Assembly (NCBI GenBank): GCA_002494125.1
Contig: DLBD01000063.1
Coordinates: forward strand, 1-21,012
DNA: 21,012 nucleotides
Origin: Ruminococcaceae bacterium UBA7030
Lineage (GTDB): Bacteria; Bacillota; Clostridia; Oscillospirales; Acutalibacteraceae
Direction: 5' to 3'
The position numbers were made by a program, and so were the translations under genes. Each line of letters starts with the position of its first letter. Within the stretch, counting starts at the first letter, position 1. The notes below the pieces were generated by a model that was given only the letters and a program-made list of their open reading frames with translations, had not been told where the DNA came from and searched no databases. This document shows, in pieces, positions 1 to 8,064 of the stretch.

Positions 1-225
1 TTCACCGGCGGTATCGGTGAGAACGGCGTATGGCTTCGTTCAAAGGTATGCTCCTATCTCGGCTATCTCGGCGTTAAGATTAATGAGGAGCTTAACGCAG
101 CAACTCAGAAGGGCGCTGAAGCAGAGCTTACAAACGAAAACGACAGCGTAAGAGTATTCATTCTTGCAACCAATGAAGAGTTATCAATTGCAAGGGATAC
201 GGCAGAAATTGTTAAGTCATTATAA
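1..225 (+). CDS. ackA: acetate kinase, C-terminal part (5' truncated by window)
   Basis: Acetate kinase interconverts acetyl phosphate plus ADP with acetate plus ATP, the last ATP-yielding step of fermentative acetate formation in the cytoplasm. An open frame runs from base 1 to a TAA at 223-225 and gives the last 74 residues of the protein. It begins FTGGIGENG, matching the conserved FTAGIGEN phosphate/nucleotide-binding segment of the ASKHA-fold acetate kinases. It ends with the usual family tail: a VFILATNEELSIARDT segment, where acetate kinases have an equivalent 'TNEE..IA..T' sequence, then a short helix. The length after the GIGEN motif fits the family, so the C-terminus looks complete; the N-terminal three quarters lie outside the window. 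Butyrate or propionate kinase cannot be formally excluded from the tail alone, but the tail is acetate-kinase-like. Confidence 0.93.
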   Translation, partial: FTGGIGENGVWLRSKVCSYLGYLGVKINEELNAATQKGAEAELTNENDSVRVFILATNEELSIARDTAEIVKSL

Positions 226-266
226 TTAGAATAATTACAATAAATAAGAAAAGGAGGGTCAACTCA

Positions 267-482
267 ATGCCTGAAATCAAGTATGAAATCACAGAGCACA
301 TCGGCGTTATTTCTGAGACTGCAAGAGGCTGGACAAGAGAGGTTAATATGATTTCCTGGAACGGTCGTGAGCCTAAGGTTGATATCAGAGATTGGTCGCC
401 TGAGCACGACAAGATGAGCAAGGGATTAACCTTTACTAAGGAAGAACTTGACGAGCTTGCAAAGATTATTTCAAAACTCTGA
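267..482 (+). CDS. PC4/YdbC-like single-stranded DNA-binding protein
   Basis: A 71-residue basic/acidic protein resembling the bacterial YdbC group of the PC4 (transcriptional coactivator p15) family, which bind single-stranded DNA as dimers through a curved beta sheet. Seen in the sequence: an N-terminal beta-rich part (about residues 3-40, with GWTREVNMISWNGREPKVDIRDW) followed by a C-terminal helix (about 55-70, FTKEELDELAKII). This is the family layout, and the 'W/N..G..PK.DIR.W' core is characteristic. A strong ribosome binding site (AAGGAGGG at 251-258) lies 8 bases before the ATG, fixing the start. It sits 41 bases after ackA and may be co-transcribed with it. The cellular role of these proteins is poorly defined; a role in transcription or replication is inference from the family. 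Confidence 0.8.
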   Translation: MPEIKYEITEHIGVISETARGWTREVNMISWNGREPKVDIRDWSPEHDKMSKGLTFTKEELDELAKIISKL

Positions 483-492
483 TAATGTGAGA

Positions 493-522
493 AAACGCTG
501 CGATATATTTATCGCAGCGTTT
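493..522 (+). terminator. hairpin after the PC4-like gene, possible terminator
   Basis: A perfect 12-bp stem (AAACGCTGCGAT, 493-504, with ATCGCAGCGTTT, 511-522) and a 6-base loop lie 10 bases after the stop codon. The run of T residues (530-534) is separated from the stem by about 8 bases, so it is a weaker intrinsic terminator than those at 4108 and 5478. It could also act as a processing or mRNA-stabilising hairpin, with partial read-through into alaS. Confidence 0.55.
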
Positions 523-569
523 GTCACGCTTTTTACTGAATAAATAACTCTCATACGAGGTAGATATAT

Positions 570-3200
570 ATGGAATGGACATCACTTAATGAACTGAGAG
601 AAAAGTATCTCAGCTTTTTTGAGAGCAAGGGACATTTAAGACTCCCGAGCTTTTCTCTTGTACCTAACGGAGATAAGAGCCTTCTTCTTATAAATTCGGG
701 AATGGCTCCTATGAAAAAATACTTTACGGGCGAGGTTACCCCTCCGAGAAAGAGAGTAACCACCTGTCAGAAATGTATTCGTACTCCCGATATAGAGGAG
801 GTCGGAAAGACCGACAGACACGGTACGTTTTTTGAAATGCTCGGTAATTTCTCCTTCGGCGATTATTTTAAGAAGGAGGCTACCGCGTGGGCGTGGGAGT
901 TCTGTACCAAGGTGCTTGAAATGCCCGTCGATAAGCTTTATGTAACGATTTATGAGAATGACGACGAGGCGTTTGAAATCTGGACTAAGCAGAACGGCGT
1001 ATCTCCCGACCATATTGTAAGGCTCGGCAAGGAGGATAATTTCTGGGAGCATGGCTCAGGTCCGTGCGGCCCTTGTTCAGAGATTTATTTTGATAGGGGA
1101 GAAAAGTACGGCTGCGGAAAGCCGGACTGTGCTCCGGGTTGCGAGTGCGACAGATTTACTGAATTCTGGAATAATGTTTTCACCCAGTTTGATAATGACG
1201 GAAATAATAATTACACTCCTCTTGACCACCCGAATATTGATACGGGTATGGGGCTTGAAAGGCTTGCCTGCATCATACAGGGAGTTGACAATATATTCGA
1301 GGTTGATACCGTTCAGAATATAATGAAAAAGATTTCCGAAATATCCGGCGTGAAGTATCACGAGGATGAGAAAAATGATATTTCCCTTCGTGTTATCACT
1401 GATCATGTTCGTTCCTCAACCTTTATGATAGGCGATGGAGTAATTCCGTCTAATAACGGTAGGGGATACGTCCTTCGCAGGCTTATAAGAAGAGCCTGCC
1501 GTCACGGACGTCTTCTCGGCGTTGAAAAGCCGTTTCTTTATAAGGTTTGTTCAACTGTTATTAAGGAAAACGAGGTTGCATATCCTGAGCTTAAGGACAA
1601 GGAAGAGCTTATTACCAAGGTAATAAAGGCGGAGGAGGAATCCTTCGGTAAAACTATTGACGCCGGCCTTGCTCTTCTTGATGAGTATATCGCTAATACA
1701 AAAGGCAATGTTTTCTCCGGTGAGGATGCATTTAAGTTAAATGACACTTACGGCTTCCCGCTTGATTTAACAAGAGATATACTTGAAGAAAAAGGCTTTA
1801 CTGTTGACGAGGACAAGTTTAACTCCCTTCTTGAAAACCAGAAGAGAACTGCACGAAATGCCCGTAAAGACGCAGGTGCTGACGCTTGGAAGGGCAGCAG
1901 CGTAAAGATAGACGCTGATGCAACTGATTTCCTCGGTTATACTAATTTTGATTGCGATGCAAAAGTTCTTGCAATTATTAATTCAGAAGGAGAAGCAGTT
2001 GATATTCTCGGTTCAGGCGAAGAGGGTGTAATCGTCCTTGACAAGACAACCTTCTATGCCCGTTCCGGCGGTCAGGTCGGCGACAGCGGTGAGATTTCCG
2101 GCGACGATGAAAACGTATTCCTTGTTGGTGATACCACCAAAAATGATGATAAGATATATATTCATTCCGGCTCTGTTTCAAAGGGCGTAATATCTGTAGG
2201 GGATGCCGTTAAGGTTTCTATTGATGAGGTTCGCAGAAGAAATATTATGCGCAACCATACTGCAGCTCATCTTCTTCAGTCCGCTCTTCGTCAGGTGCTT
2301 GGCACACATGTTGAGCAGGCAGGTCAGCTTGTAAATGAATACGAATGTAGGTTTGACTTTACTCATTTTAACGCAATGACGCAGGATGAAATTGATAAGG
2401 TTGAGTATCTTGTTAATAAATTCATTATGTCTGCAACACCTGTTGAAATGCTTGAAATGCCTATTGAAGAGGCAAAAAAGATGGGCGCTATGATGCTCTT
2501 CGGAGAAAAGTACGGCGATATCGTCAGAGTTGTTAAAGCGGGCGATTTCTCAACAGAATTTTGCGGTGGTACTCATGTTTCTAACAGCGGTGAGCTCGGT
2601 CTTTTCAAAATTGTAAGCGAGGCTTCTGTTGCTTCAGGTGTAAGAAGAATTACTGCTGTAACAGGCGCTAACCTTCTTCATATGCTCAAGGTTGCCGAGA
2701 AGACTGTCAAGTCAGTCAGCAGCGTTCTCAAGACAAATGATAAAGAAATTGTTGAAAGGCTTGAGGCGTTCGTTGCTGAAAGTAAAAACAACGAGAAGAA
2801 AATTGCAGAGCTTAATTCACAGATTACAAAGCTTAAGAGTGCCGATATGTTCTCAAATCCGATTGTTATAGACGGGCTTGAGCTATATGTAGCAAAAGTT
2901 GAGGGAACAACACCCGATGCGCTTCGCTCTATGGGCGACGACCTCAAGGCAAAGAGCGACAACGTTGTTGCTGTAATCGCCGGTGTTAACGGCGACAAGG
3001 CAAATCTTGTTGCAGTTTGCGGTAAAAACGCTATTGCAAAGGGCGTTAAAGCAGGCGACCTTGTCCGTGAAATAGCAAAGCTTGCCGGCGGCGGCGGTGG
3101 CGGAAGACCTGATTCCGCTATGGCAGGTGCAAAGGATATTACAAAGCTTGACTCGGCTATTGAGGCTGTTGAAAGCAAGGTTAGAGAGTTTATTAAATAA
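570..3200 (+). CDS. alaS: alanine--tRNA ligase
   Basis: Charges tRNA-Ala with alanine in the cytoplasm and hydrolyses mischarged Ser- or Gly-tRNA-Ala. The protein is 876 residues, full family length. Domains in order: class II catalytic and tRNA-recognition region (about 1-440; N-terminal 'FFESKGHLRLPSFSLVP' and 'NSGMAPMKKYF' are typical), editing domain with the zinc-site HxxxH at H563/H567 and CGGTH at C665/H669, a coiled-coil linker (about 710-755), and the C-Ala domain with the glycine run GGGGGGRPDSAMAGA near the end. All expected motifs are intact. The start has a GAGG motif about 10 bases upstream. No T-box leader is visible in the 87 bases before it. It heads a tight cluster with the HIT and phosphoribosyltransferase genes (10-base gap, then a 4-base overlap). 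Confidence 0.98.
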   Translation: MEWTSLNELREKYLSFFESKGHLRLPSFSLVPNGDKSLLLINSGMAPMKKYFTGEVTPPRKRVTTCQKCIRTPDIEEVGKTDRHGTFFEMLGNFSFGDYFKKEATAWAWEFCTKVLEMPVDKLYVTIYENDDEAFEIWTKQNGVSPDHIVRLGKEDNFWEHGSGPCGPCSEIYFDRGEKYGCGKPDCAPGCECDRFTEFWNNVFTQFDNDGNNNYTPLDHPNIDTGMGLERLACIIQGVDNIFEVDTVQNIMKKISEISGVKYHEDEKNDISLRVITDHVRSSTFMIGDGVIPSNNGRGYVLRRLIRRACRHGRLLGVEKPFLYKVCSTVIKENEVAYPELKDKEELITKVIKAEEESFGKTIDAGLALLDEYIANTKGNVFSGEDAFKLNDTYGFPLDLTRDILEEKGFTVDEDKFNSLLENQKRTARNARKDAGADAWKGSSVKIDADATDFLGYTNFDCDAKVLAIINSEGEAVDILGSGEEGVIVLDKTTFYARSGGQVGDSGEISGDDENVFLVGDTTKNDDKIYIHSGSVSKGVISVGDAVKVSIDEVRRRNIMRNHTAAHLLQSALRQVLGTHVEQAGQLVNEYECRFDFTHFNAMTQDEIDKVEYLVNKFIMSATPVEMLEMPIEEAKKMGAMMLFGEKYGDIVRVVKAGDFSTEFCGGTHVSNSGELGLFKIVSEASVASGVRRITAVTGANLLHMLKVAEKTVKSVSSVLKTNDKEIVERLEAFVAESKNNEKKIAELNSQITKLKSADMFSNPIVIDGLELYVAKVEGTTPDALRSMGDDLKAKSDNVVAVIAGVNGDKANLVAVCGKNAIAKGVKAGDLVREIAKLAGGGGGGRPDSAMAGAKDITKLDSAIEAVESKVREFIK

Positions 3201-3210
3201 GGAGAACTTT

Positions 3211-3546
3211 ATGGATTGTTTATTTTGCAGTATAATTTCAGGTGATATTCCTTCAACGAAAGTATATGAGGATGATATGATTCTTGCCTTTAAGGACATA
3301 AATCCTGTTGCACCTGTTCATACAATAATAATTCCTAAAGAGCATATTGACTGTGCAAACGGCGTTAATGCCGAAAACAGCAAGTATATTGCTCATATCT
3401 TTGAGAAAATTCCAGAAATTGCCAAGCTACAGGGTATTGACTCATACAGGATTATTAATAACTGCGGAAAAGACGCAGGACAGACAGTAATGCATCTTCA
3501 CTTCCACTTAATCGGCGGTGTAGAAATGGGGGAGAAAATATTATGA
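3211..3546 (+). CDS. HIT-family (HinT-like) nucleotide-binding hydrolase
   Basis: A 111-residue histidine-triad protein of the HinT/PKCI group, which hydrolyse purine nucleoside phosphoramidates such as AMP-lysine or aminoacyl-AMP in the cytoplasm. Key features: N-terminal MDCLFC (Cys3/Cys6, a metal-binding pair in many bacterial members), GDIPS, 'AFKDINPVAPVH', H45 in PKEH, and the triad H95-L-H97-F-H99 with H97 as the expected catalytic nucleophile. The ATG at 3211 is preceded by GGAG at 3201-3204. A longer frame extends upstream into alaS, but the conserved N-terminus begins here. Placement directly behind alaS is suggestive, since HinT acts on aminoacyl-adenylates made by tRNA synthetases (established for the family; the link here is inference). 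The stop overlaps the next start as ATGA. Confidence 0.93.
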   Translation: MDCLFCSIISGDIPSTKVYEDDMILAFKDINPVAPVHTIIIPKEHIDCANGVNAENSKYIAHIFEKIPEIAKLQGIDSYRIINNCGKDAGQTVMHLHFHLIGGVEMGEKIL

Positions 3547-4109
3547 TGATTAACGGAATGGAAAGAAAAGACGACGAATTCTACGAACTTCACATTGCAG
3601 GTCTTACAAGATACCTTCAGAAGTTTTCAGTATCAGAAAACCTCGATATAGCTGCTTTCATTCTTTTCGGCGATGTTGAACTTGCAGAGTGCTGCGCAAG
3701 GGAGCTTCTTAAAAAAGTGCCGGATTTTGACTATATTGTCACACCTGAGGCAAAGTCTATTCCTCTTGCATATGAAATGAGCAAGCAGAGCGGCAAAAAA
3801 TATATTGTTGCTCGTAAAGGCGTTAAGGTTTATATGGATAATCCTGAAAAAGTTACAGTAAGATCAATTACTACCCAAAGAGAGCAGACGCTCTATCTCG
3901 GCCATGAGGACGGCGATCTTCTCAAAGGTAAGAGAGTTCTTATTGTTGACGATGTTATTTCAACCGGTGAAAGTCTTAAGGCTGTTCAGCTGCTTGTTGA
4001 AAAATTCGGCGGTGAAATTGTTGCTTCGTGCGCACCTCTTGCAGAGGGTGACAGCGCAAGCAGGGATGATATTGTATTTCTTGAAAAATTACCGCTTTTC
4101 TTCAAATAA
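3543..4109 (+). CDS. phosphoribosyltransferase, adenine-PRT-like
   Basis: A 188-residue type I phosphoribosyltransferase. The PRPP-binding loop is plain: VLIVDDVISTG at residues 132-142. An upstream conserved segment, VTPEAKSIPLAYEMSK (66-81), resembles the 'E.RG...' region of adenine phosphoribosyltransferase, and the YIVARKG segment fits the APRT 'RK..K' region. Such enzymes salvage a purine base (adenine or xanthine) onto PRPP in the cytoplasm. The exact base is not readable from sequence, and the N-terminal 60 residues diverge from classical APRT, so a relaxed or regulatory role is possible. The ATG at 3543 overlaps the HIT stop by 4 bases, with GGAG at 3531-3534, so translation is probably coupled. 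A second ATG follows immediately (3546). It is the last gene of the alaS cluster. Confidence 0.85.
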   Translation: MMINGMERKDDEFYELHIAGLTRYLQKFSVSENLDIAAFILFGDVELAECCARELLKKVPDFDYIVTPEAKSIPLAYEMSKQSGKKYIVARKGVKVYMDNPEKVTVRSITTQREQTLYLGHEDGDLLKGKRVLIVDDVISTGESLKAVQLLVEKFGGEIVASCAPLAEGDSASRDDIVFLEKLPLFFK

Positions 4110-4141
4110 AATAAGAGAGAGCAATAGCTCTCTCTTATTTT
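4108..4141 (+). terminator. intrinsic terminator of the alaS-HIT-PRT cluster
   Basis: A 15-bp perfect stem (4108-4122 with 4127-4141, core ATAAGAGAGAGC/GCTCTCTCTTAT) with a 4-base AATA loop, ending in a T-rich tract (TTATTTTATTA). It begins at the stop codon of the phosphoribosyltransferase, the textbook position for a rho-independent terminator. Confidence 0.88.
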
Positions 4142-4172
4142 ATTACATAATATGACAAGTTGATGTTTTGTA

Positions 4173-4201
4173 TTTACATTTTAATTTTCATTTGTTATAA
4201 T
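4173..4201 (+). promoter_or_regulatory. sigma-A type promoter of the phosphofructokinase gene
   Basis: TTTACA (4173-4178), a 17-base spacer, then TATAAT (4196-4201) with an upstream TG at 4193-4194 (extended -10). Predicted transcription start is about 4208, giving a leader of roughly 24 bases to the ATG at 4232. It lies directly after the preceding terminator, so pfp is an independent unit. Confidence 0.8.
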
Positions 4202-4231
4202 CTGTGCAAACTCGGTTAAAGGAAATAAACT

Positions 4232-5473
4232 ATGAAGAATATGATTATTGGTCAGTCGGGCGGACCGACTGCCGTTATAAATTCAAGCCTTGCAGGCGCT
4301 TTGGACTATGCTTTTTCTTCAAACAAGATTGATACCGTCTACGGTATGATAAACGGCATTGAAGGGCTTTTAGAGGATAATATCATTATCTTAAACGATA
4401 TATTCGAGGATAAGCCTTATGAACTTAACAGACTTAAGCTCAGTCCTGCTATGTATCTCGGCTCCTGCAGATATAAGCTTAAGGGAGAGAACGCCGAATT
4501 CAAAATTGTTGTCGATATTCTCGAAAAGTATAATATCGGCTATTTTGTATATATCGGTGGCAACGACTCAATGGACACCGTTAAAAAGCTTTCTGATTAT
4601 ACTATAGCAAACGGAATTGATATAAAGATTGTCGGTATTCCGAAAACTATTGATAACGACCTGGCCGGAATTGACCATTCACCCGGCTTCGGCAGTGCTG
4701 CAAAATACATTGCATCATGTGTCAGAGAAGTTGCTTATGATACAAGTATATACAGTATTAAAAGCGTGCATATTATTGAAGCTATGGGCAGAAATGCCGG
4801 ATGGCTTACTGCGTCGTCAGTCCTCGCAAGGCAGGAGGATATGCTTGCACCTCACCTGATTTATCTTCCTGAGGTTCCGTTCTCGGTTGAACAGTTTGTA
4901 AATGATGTTAAGGCAAAGCTTGAAGAGTACAACTCCATTATCGTTGTTGTCAGTGAGGGAATAAGAGATGCTGAAGGCAATTATATTACTGCAGATATGG
5001 GTAATAAGGATGTGTTTGGACATACCCAGCTCAGTGGCGCGGCAGCTTATCTTAAGTGCGTAATTGAAAAAGAAATCGGCTGTAAGGTAAGAGCTCTTGA
5101 GCCAAGTGTTATTCAGAGAAGTGCAGGGCATATTTCATCGCTTACAGACGTTGAAGAAGCTTTTAATCTCGGTGAGGTTGCGGTTGAGGCGGCTGTAAAC
5201 GGTAAGAGCGGTGTGTTCTCGACTCTTCGAAGAATATCTGACAGACCGTACAGTGTTGAATACGGTGTCGGTGACGTAGCGCTTGTTGCTAATATTGAAA
5301 AGAAGGTGCCGAGAAGCTGGATTAATCAGGAGGGAAATGATGTTGCTCAAGAGATGGTTGACTATCTAAAGCCTCTTATTGAAGGTGTTGTACAGACGCC
5401 ATATAGAAACGGTCTGCCTGATTATGTGGATATTCGCCACCTCGATGAAAAGAAACAAAGATATTCAGACTAA
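4232..5473 (+). CDS. pfp: PPi-dependent 6-phosphofructokinase
   Basis: Phosphorylates fructose 6-phosphate to fructose 1,6-bisphosphate, probably with pyrophosphate as donor, in cytoplasmic glycolysis (reversible in the PPi-type enzymes). The protein is 413 residues. Motifs: GQSGGPTAVIN (7-17), YIGGNDSMDT (107-116), PKTIDND (137-143), and MGRNAGW for substrate binding. The Lys in PKTIDND (ATP enzymes have Gly: PGTIDND) and the Asp of GGNDS (ATP enzymes GGDGS) mark the pyrophosphate type. The first position of the second motif is Asn rather than the more usual Asp (GGDDS), a small deviation. An AAAGGA ribosome binding site lies 8 bases before the ATG. The gene is a single transcription unit between two terminators, convergent with the rex operon. 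Donor specificity is a motif-based inference. Confidence 0.93.
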   Translation: MKNMIIGQSGGPTAVINSSLAGALDYAFSSNKIDTVYGMINGIEGLLEDNIIILNDIFEDKPYELNRLKLSPAMYLGSCRYKLKGENAEFKIVVDILEKYNIGYFVYIGGNDSMDTVKKLSDYTIANGIDIKIVGIPKTIDNDLAGIDHSPGFGSAAKYIASCVREVAYDTSIYSIKSVHIIEAMGRNAGWLTASSVLARQEDMLAPHLIYLPEVPFSVEQFVNDVKAKLEEYNSIIVVVSEGIRDAEGNYITADMGNKDVFGHTQLSGAAAYLKCVIEKEIGCKVRALEPSVIQRSAGHISSLTDVEEAFNLGEVAVEAAVNGKSGVFSTLRRISDRPYSVEYGVGDVALVANIEKKVPRSWINQEGNDVAQEMVDYLKPLIEGVVQTPYRNGLPDYVDIRHLDEKKQRYSD

Positions 5474-5477
5474 TAAT

Positions 5478-5504
5478 AAACCCCCGTTCTTTGAACGGGG
5501 GTTT
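5478..5504. terminator. bidirectional terminator between pfp and the rex operon
   Basis: A perfect 12-bp stem (AAACCCCCGTTC, 5478-5489; GAACGGGGGTTT, 5493-5504) with a TTT loop, lying in the 34 bases between two convergent stop codons. The A/T ends of the stem provide a short U-rich tail in either direction, so it probably serves both transcripts. Confidence 0.85.
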
Positions 5505-5507
5505 ATA

Positions 5508-6194
5508 CTATTCATTATTCTCTAAAACATATGTAGCGTCCGCCATTACAGCAACGGCATAATCTCCGAACTTGTAATATCTTTCAATGCGGTTTGTGAA
5601 ATTCAGATAATCAGAAACCGTATAGTTCGAAGCGTCAATTCTTCTTACCTTGTTATTATCACAGCAAACATAAAGATCGCTTCCGTCGTAAGAAATATGG
5701 GTCGGGTTTACAAAGGTCTTTGCGTCAATACCGCCGATTCTCAAATCAACCTTCATATTCTGCGCCGAATATCTTATAACACAGTTTTCCTGCGGACAGA
5801 TACACCAGAAGTATTTACCTTCAAGTGCAAGAAACTTAACAGGCTTGTTGTGATAGTCAAAGGTGCCGCTCCACTCAAGCTCGCCGTCACGGTCGAATAT
5901 TCCTGCCTCACCGTTAGGGTATACGGCAAGTACTCTTCTGTCGTATAAAACCGCTGCGTCACACTGAACAAAGTTTGGTATAATCTCGCTTATTCTTTTG
6001 AAATTAGAACCGAACTTTTTTAGCAGATAGGCGCTTTTTGTTGACGGGTCAATGCTTTTATTTATAAAGTCAATGACCGAATACTGAACCTTGAACTGAC
6101 CGGGAGTACTTAAAGGAAGCTTTTCAACAAGCAGAATAGATGTGTCGCTGTATTTAATAATATCAACAATTTCTTTAGTGCTTATCTGATGCAT
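5508..6194 (-). CDS. uncharacterised beta-propeller-like protein coupled to rex
   Basis: I do not recognise this 228-residue protein as a named family. It has no signal peptide or membrane segment, so it is probably cytoplasmic. The middle and C-terminal parts show repeating beta-strand units that look like propeller blades: about 80-110 (VLAVYPNGEAGIFDRDGELEW), 119-155 (KFLALEGKYFWCICPQENCV), 164-195 (PTHISYDGSDLYVCCDN) and 205-225. The N-terminal 50 residues are a separate alpha/beta segment (STKEIVDIIKYSDTSILLVEKL). Its ATG shares one base with the rex stop (TAATG), so translation is almost certainly coupled and the product is likely needed with Rex or the TCA enzymes. It is the last gene of the acn-icd-rex operon. 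Any sensing or accessory role is inference. Confidence 0.75.
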   Translation of the reverse strand: MHQISTKEIVDIIKYSDTSILLVEKLPLSTPGQFKVQYSVIDFINKSIDPSTKSAYLLKKFGSNFKRISEIIPNFVQCDAAVLYDRRVLAVYPNGEAGIFDRDGELEWSGTFDYHNKPVKFLALEGKYFWCICPQENCVIRYSAQNMKVDLRIGGIDAKTFVNPTHISYDGSDLYVCCDNNKVRRIDASNYTVSDYLNFTNRIERYYKFGDYAVAVMADATYVLENNE

Positions 6195-6844
6195 TAATCG
6201 TCCTCCAGGTCAAGCGAGGTGTTGGCAAGATAGCCAAGCGTCAGAAGACTGTCCGTAAGATGCACATTTTCAACAAGTGCACCGGGATGTGCCATCGCAA
6301 TATCGAAATTTGAAAAATTCCAAAAGCATTTTATTCCTGCTTTGATAAGTAAATCGGTAACGTCAGCCATATCGTTTGACGGTATGCAGGTTACAGCGCA
6401 GACCGGCTTGTTGTCAATGCAGAAGTTTTCAAGATAATTCATATTCCTGATTGGAATACCCTTTATCATATTTCCGCAGATTGCTTCGTTTTTATCAAAA
6501 ATTCCAATGAGCTTAAATCCGCTGTTTTTTGAAAAAATCTTGTTTGTGACAGCCTTGCCAAGGTTACCGGCACCGATAAGAATTGTCTTAATTTCATTAT
6601 CGACGCAAAGTATCTCGCCGATTTTGTCATATAGCTCCGGAACATTATAACCGTATCCCTGCTGACCGAAGCCGCCGAAGCAGTTGAAATCGTGTCTTAT
6701 CTGTGATGCGGTAAGTCCCATTCTTGCAGCGAGCTCCTTTGAGCTTATCCTGACAATTCCGTTCTCCTTAAGCGAACGAAGAAAGCGGTAATATCTCGGC
6801 AAACGCTTAATAACAGAAATGGAAATATCATCCTTAACTGTCAT
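6194..6844 (-). CDS. rex: redox-sensing transcriptional repressor Rex
   Basis: Rex binds operator DNA when NADH is low and lets go when NADH accumulates, controlling fermentation and redox genes in many Firmicutes. Domains: N-terminal winged helix (about 1-80), with 'SVIKRLPRYYRFL', 'RISSKELAARMG' and the recognition helix LTASQIRHDFNCFGGFG, then a Rossmann NAD(H) domain with GAGNLG, and a C-terminal domain-swap helix. Length (216-218) is typical. Two in-frame starts exist, at 6850 and 6844. AAGGAGAGG abuts the first ATG (spacer only about 3 bases) but is about 9 bases from the second, so 6844 is preferred. It lies 25-30 bases after icd and overlaps the next gene by one base. Its presence in the acn-icd operon, together with the operator-like site at 10051-10069, suggests autoregulation. 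Confidence 0.95.
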   Translation of the reverse strand: MTVKDDISISVIKRLPRYYRFLRSLKENGIVRISSKELAARMGLTASQIRHDFNCFGGFGQQGYGYNVPELYDKIGEILCVDNEIKTILIGAGNLGKAVTNKIFSKNSGFKLIGIFDKNEAICGNMIKGIPIRNMNYLENFCIDNKPVCAVTCIPSNDMADVTDLLIKAGIKCFWNFSNFDIAMAHPGALVENVHLTDSLLTLGYLANTSLDLEDD

Positions 6845-6875
6845 AGTCATCCTCTCCTTGAATTTATTAATAGGA

Positions 6876-8051
6876 TTATTTTGTCATTTCAGTAATTGTT
6901 TCCATCACATAGTCACCGAACTCACTGCATGTGCAGCCTGTGTCACGACCTGTGATAGTGAGCTTTTTCTCTTCAAACATACACTTGTCAAGAGCCTTTT
7001 CAAGTGCGTCAGCTTCTTTCTGATAACCGATGTGTGAAAGAAGCATAACAGATGCTCGAAGCATTGAACAAGGATCAGCATATTGACCTCTGCCTTCCTT
7101 AATCATTCTTGGTGCAGAGCCGTGAATAGCCTCAAACATTGCATACTTTTTACCGATGTTTGCAGAGCCGGCAGTACCTACGCCGCCCTGGAATTCAGCA
7201 GCCTCATCAGTGATAATATCGCCGTAGAGATTTGGAAGAACAAATACCTTGAAATCTTTTCTTCTCATCGGGTCGATAAGCTTTGCAGTTGTAATATCAA
7301 CATACCAGTCGTCGGTAACAATATCGGGATACTCCTCGCCGATTTTCTGTGCTGTCTTAAGGAATTTACCGTCAGTTGTTTTGATAATGTTAGCCTTTGT
7401 GATAATTGAAACCTTGCCTTTGTTGTTCCTTTTTGCATAATCATAGGCAAGTCTTGCGATTCTTTCACAGCCCTCTTGAGTTGCTACTGTAAAGTCGACT
7501 GCAAGATCATCTGTGATGTTAACACCGTGAGAGCCGACTGCGTAACCGCCCTCAGTGTTTTCTCTGAAGAATGTCCAGTCAATGCCTTCTTCAGGAACCT
7601 TGACAGGTCGCATATTTGCAAAAAGGTCAAGCTCTTTTCTCATAGCAACATTTGCCGATTCAACGTTCGGCCACGGGTCGCCGGCGCGTGGAGTAGTTGT
7701 AGGTCCCTTAAGAATTACATGACACTTCTTAAGCTCTTCAAGAACGTCATCGGGTATTGCCTTGTTGCAGGCAGCTCGATTTTCAATAGTAAGACCGTCA
7801 ATCTCCTTGAAAGTAACCTTACCTCTTGCAACCTCGTCTTTGAGTAGAAATGCAAGAACTCTTTCGCTTTCCTTTGTAATAACAGGACCAATACCGTCGC
7901 CTCCGCAAATACCTATAACAATGGTATCAAGTGCGTCATAGTCGGTAAATTCCTTGTCCTCTTTAATCTTTTTTGCACGAGCGAGCTGGGATTTCATAAG
8001 CTCTCTGAATTTCTCAACCGCTTCGTCAATTACTCTTTCTTCATCTGTCAT
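6876..8051 (-). CDS. icd: isocitrate/isopropylmalate-family dehydrogenase, probably isocitrate dehydrogenase
   Basis: A 391-residue beta-decarboxylating dehydrogenase. With aconitase directly upstream it most likely oxidises isocitrate to 2-oxoglutarate for glutamate synthesis, in the cytoplasm. Motifs: 'GICGGDGIGPVIT' near the N-terminus, the substrate segment SANVAMRKELDLFANMRPVK, 'RENTEGGYAVGSHG', the YVDITTAKLIDP helix with metal-ligand Asp, LPNLYGDIITDEAAE, and the cofactor loop AIHGSAPR. The N-terminal extension of about 45 residues (charged, FRELMKSQLARAKKIKEDKEF) is longer than in E. coli Icd. The cofactor loop resembles NAD-type members more than NADP-type, but this is not decisive. 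3-isopropylmalate or homoisocitrate as substrate cannot be excluded from sequence alone; gene context favours isocitrate. GGAGG (8059-8063, minus strand) is well placed for the ATG. Confidence 0.88.
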   Translation of the reverse strand: MTDEERVIDEAVEKFRELMKSQLARAKKIKEDKEFTDYDALDTIVIGICGGDGIGPVITKESERVLAFLLKDEVARGKVTFKEIDGLTIENRAACNKAIPDDVLEELKKCHVILKGPTTTPRAGDPWPNVESANVAMRKELDLFANMRPVKVPEEGIDWTFFRENTEGGYAVGSHGVNITDDLAVDFTVATQEGCERIARLAYDYAKRNNKGKVSIITKANIIKTTDGKFLKTAQKIGEEYPDIVTDDWYVDITTAKLIDPMRRKDFKVFVLPNLYGDIITDEAAEFQGGVGTAGSANIGKKYAMFEAIHGSAPRMIKEGRGQYADPCSMLRASVMLLSHIGYQKEADALEKALDKCMFEEKKLTITGRDTGCTCSEFGDYVMETITEMTK

Positions 8052-8064
8052 AATATTGCCTCCG

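Noticed and set aside
483..569. T-box or other tRNA-sensing leader in front of alaS
   Set aside because: Only 87 bases are available, with one simple hairpin; no T-box consensus sequence was seen.
2678..3178. 166-codon minus-strand frame inside alaS
   Set aside because: Antisense shadow of alaS, low complexity (Ser/Ala/Pro rich), no ribosome binding site and the sense gene is certain.
3082..3210. Longer upstream start for the HIT gene
   Set aside because: The extension lies inside the alaS C-terminal domain in another frame; the conserved MDCLFC start and a GGAG site fix the ATG at 3211.
4191..4208. Rex site at the phosphofructokinase promoter (TTGTTATAAT)
   Set aside because: Only one half-site is present and it is part of the extended -10 box; there is no matching AACAA arm.
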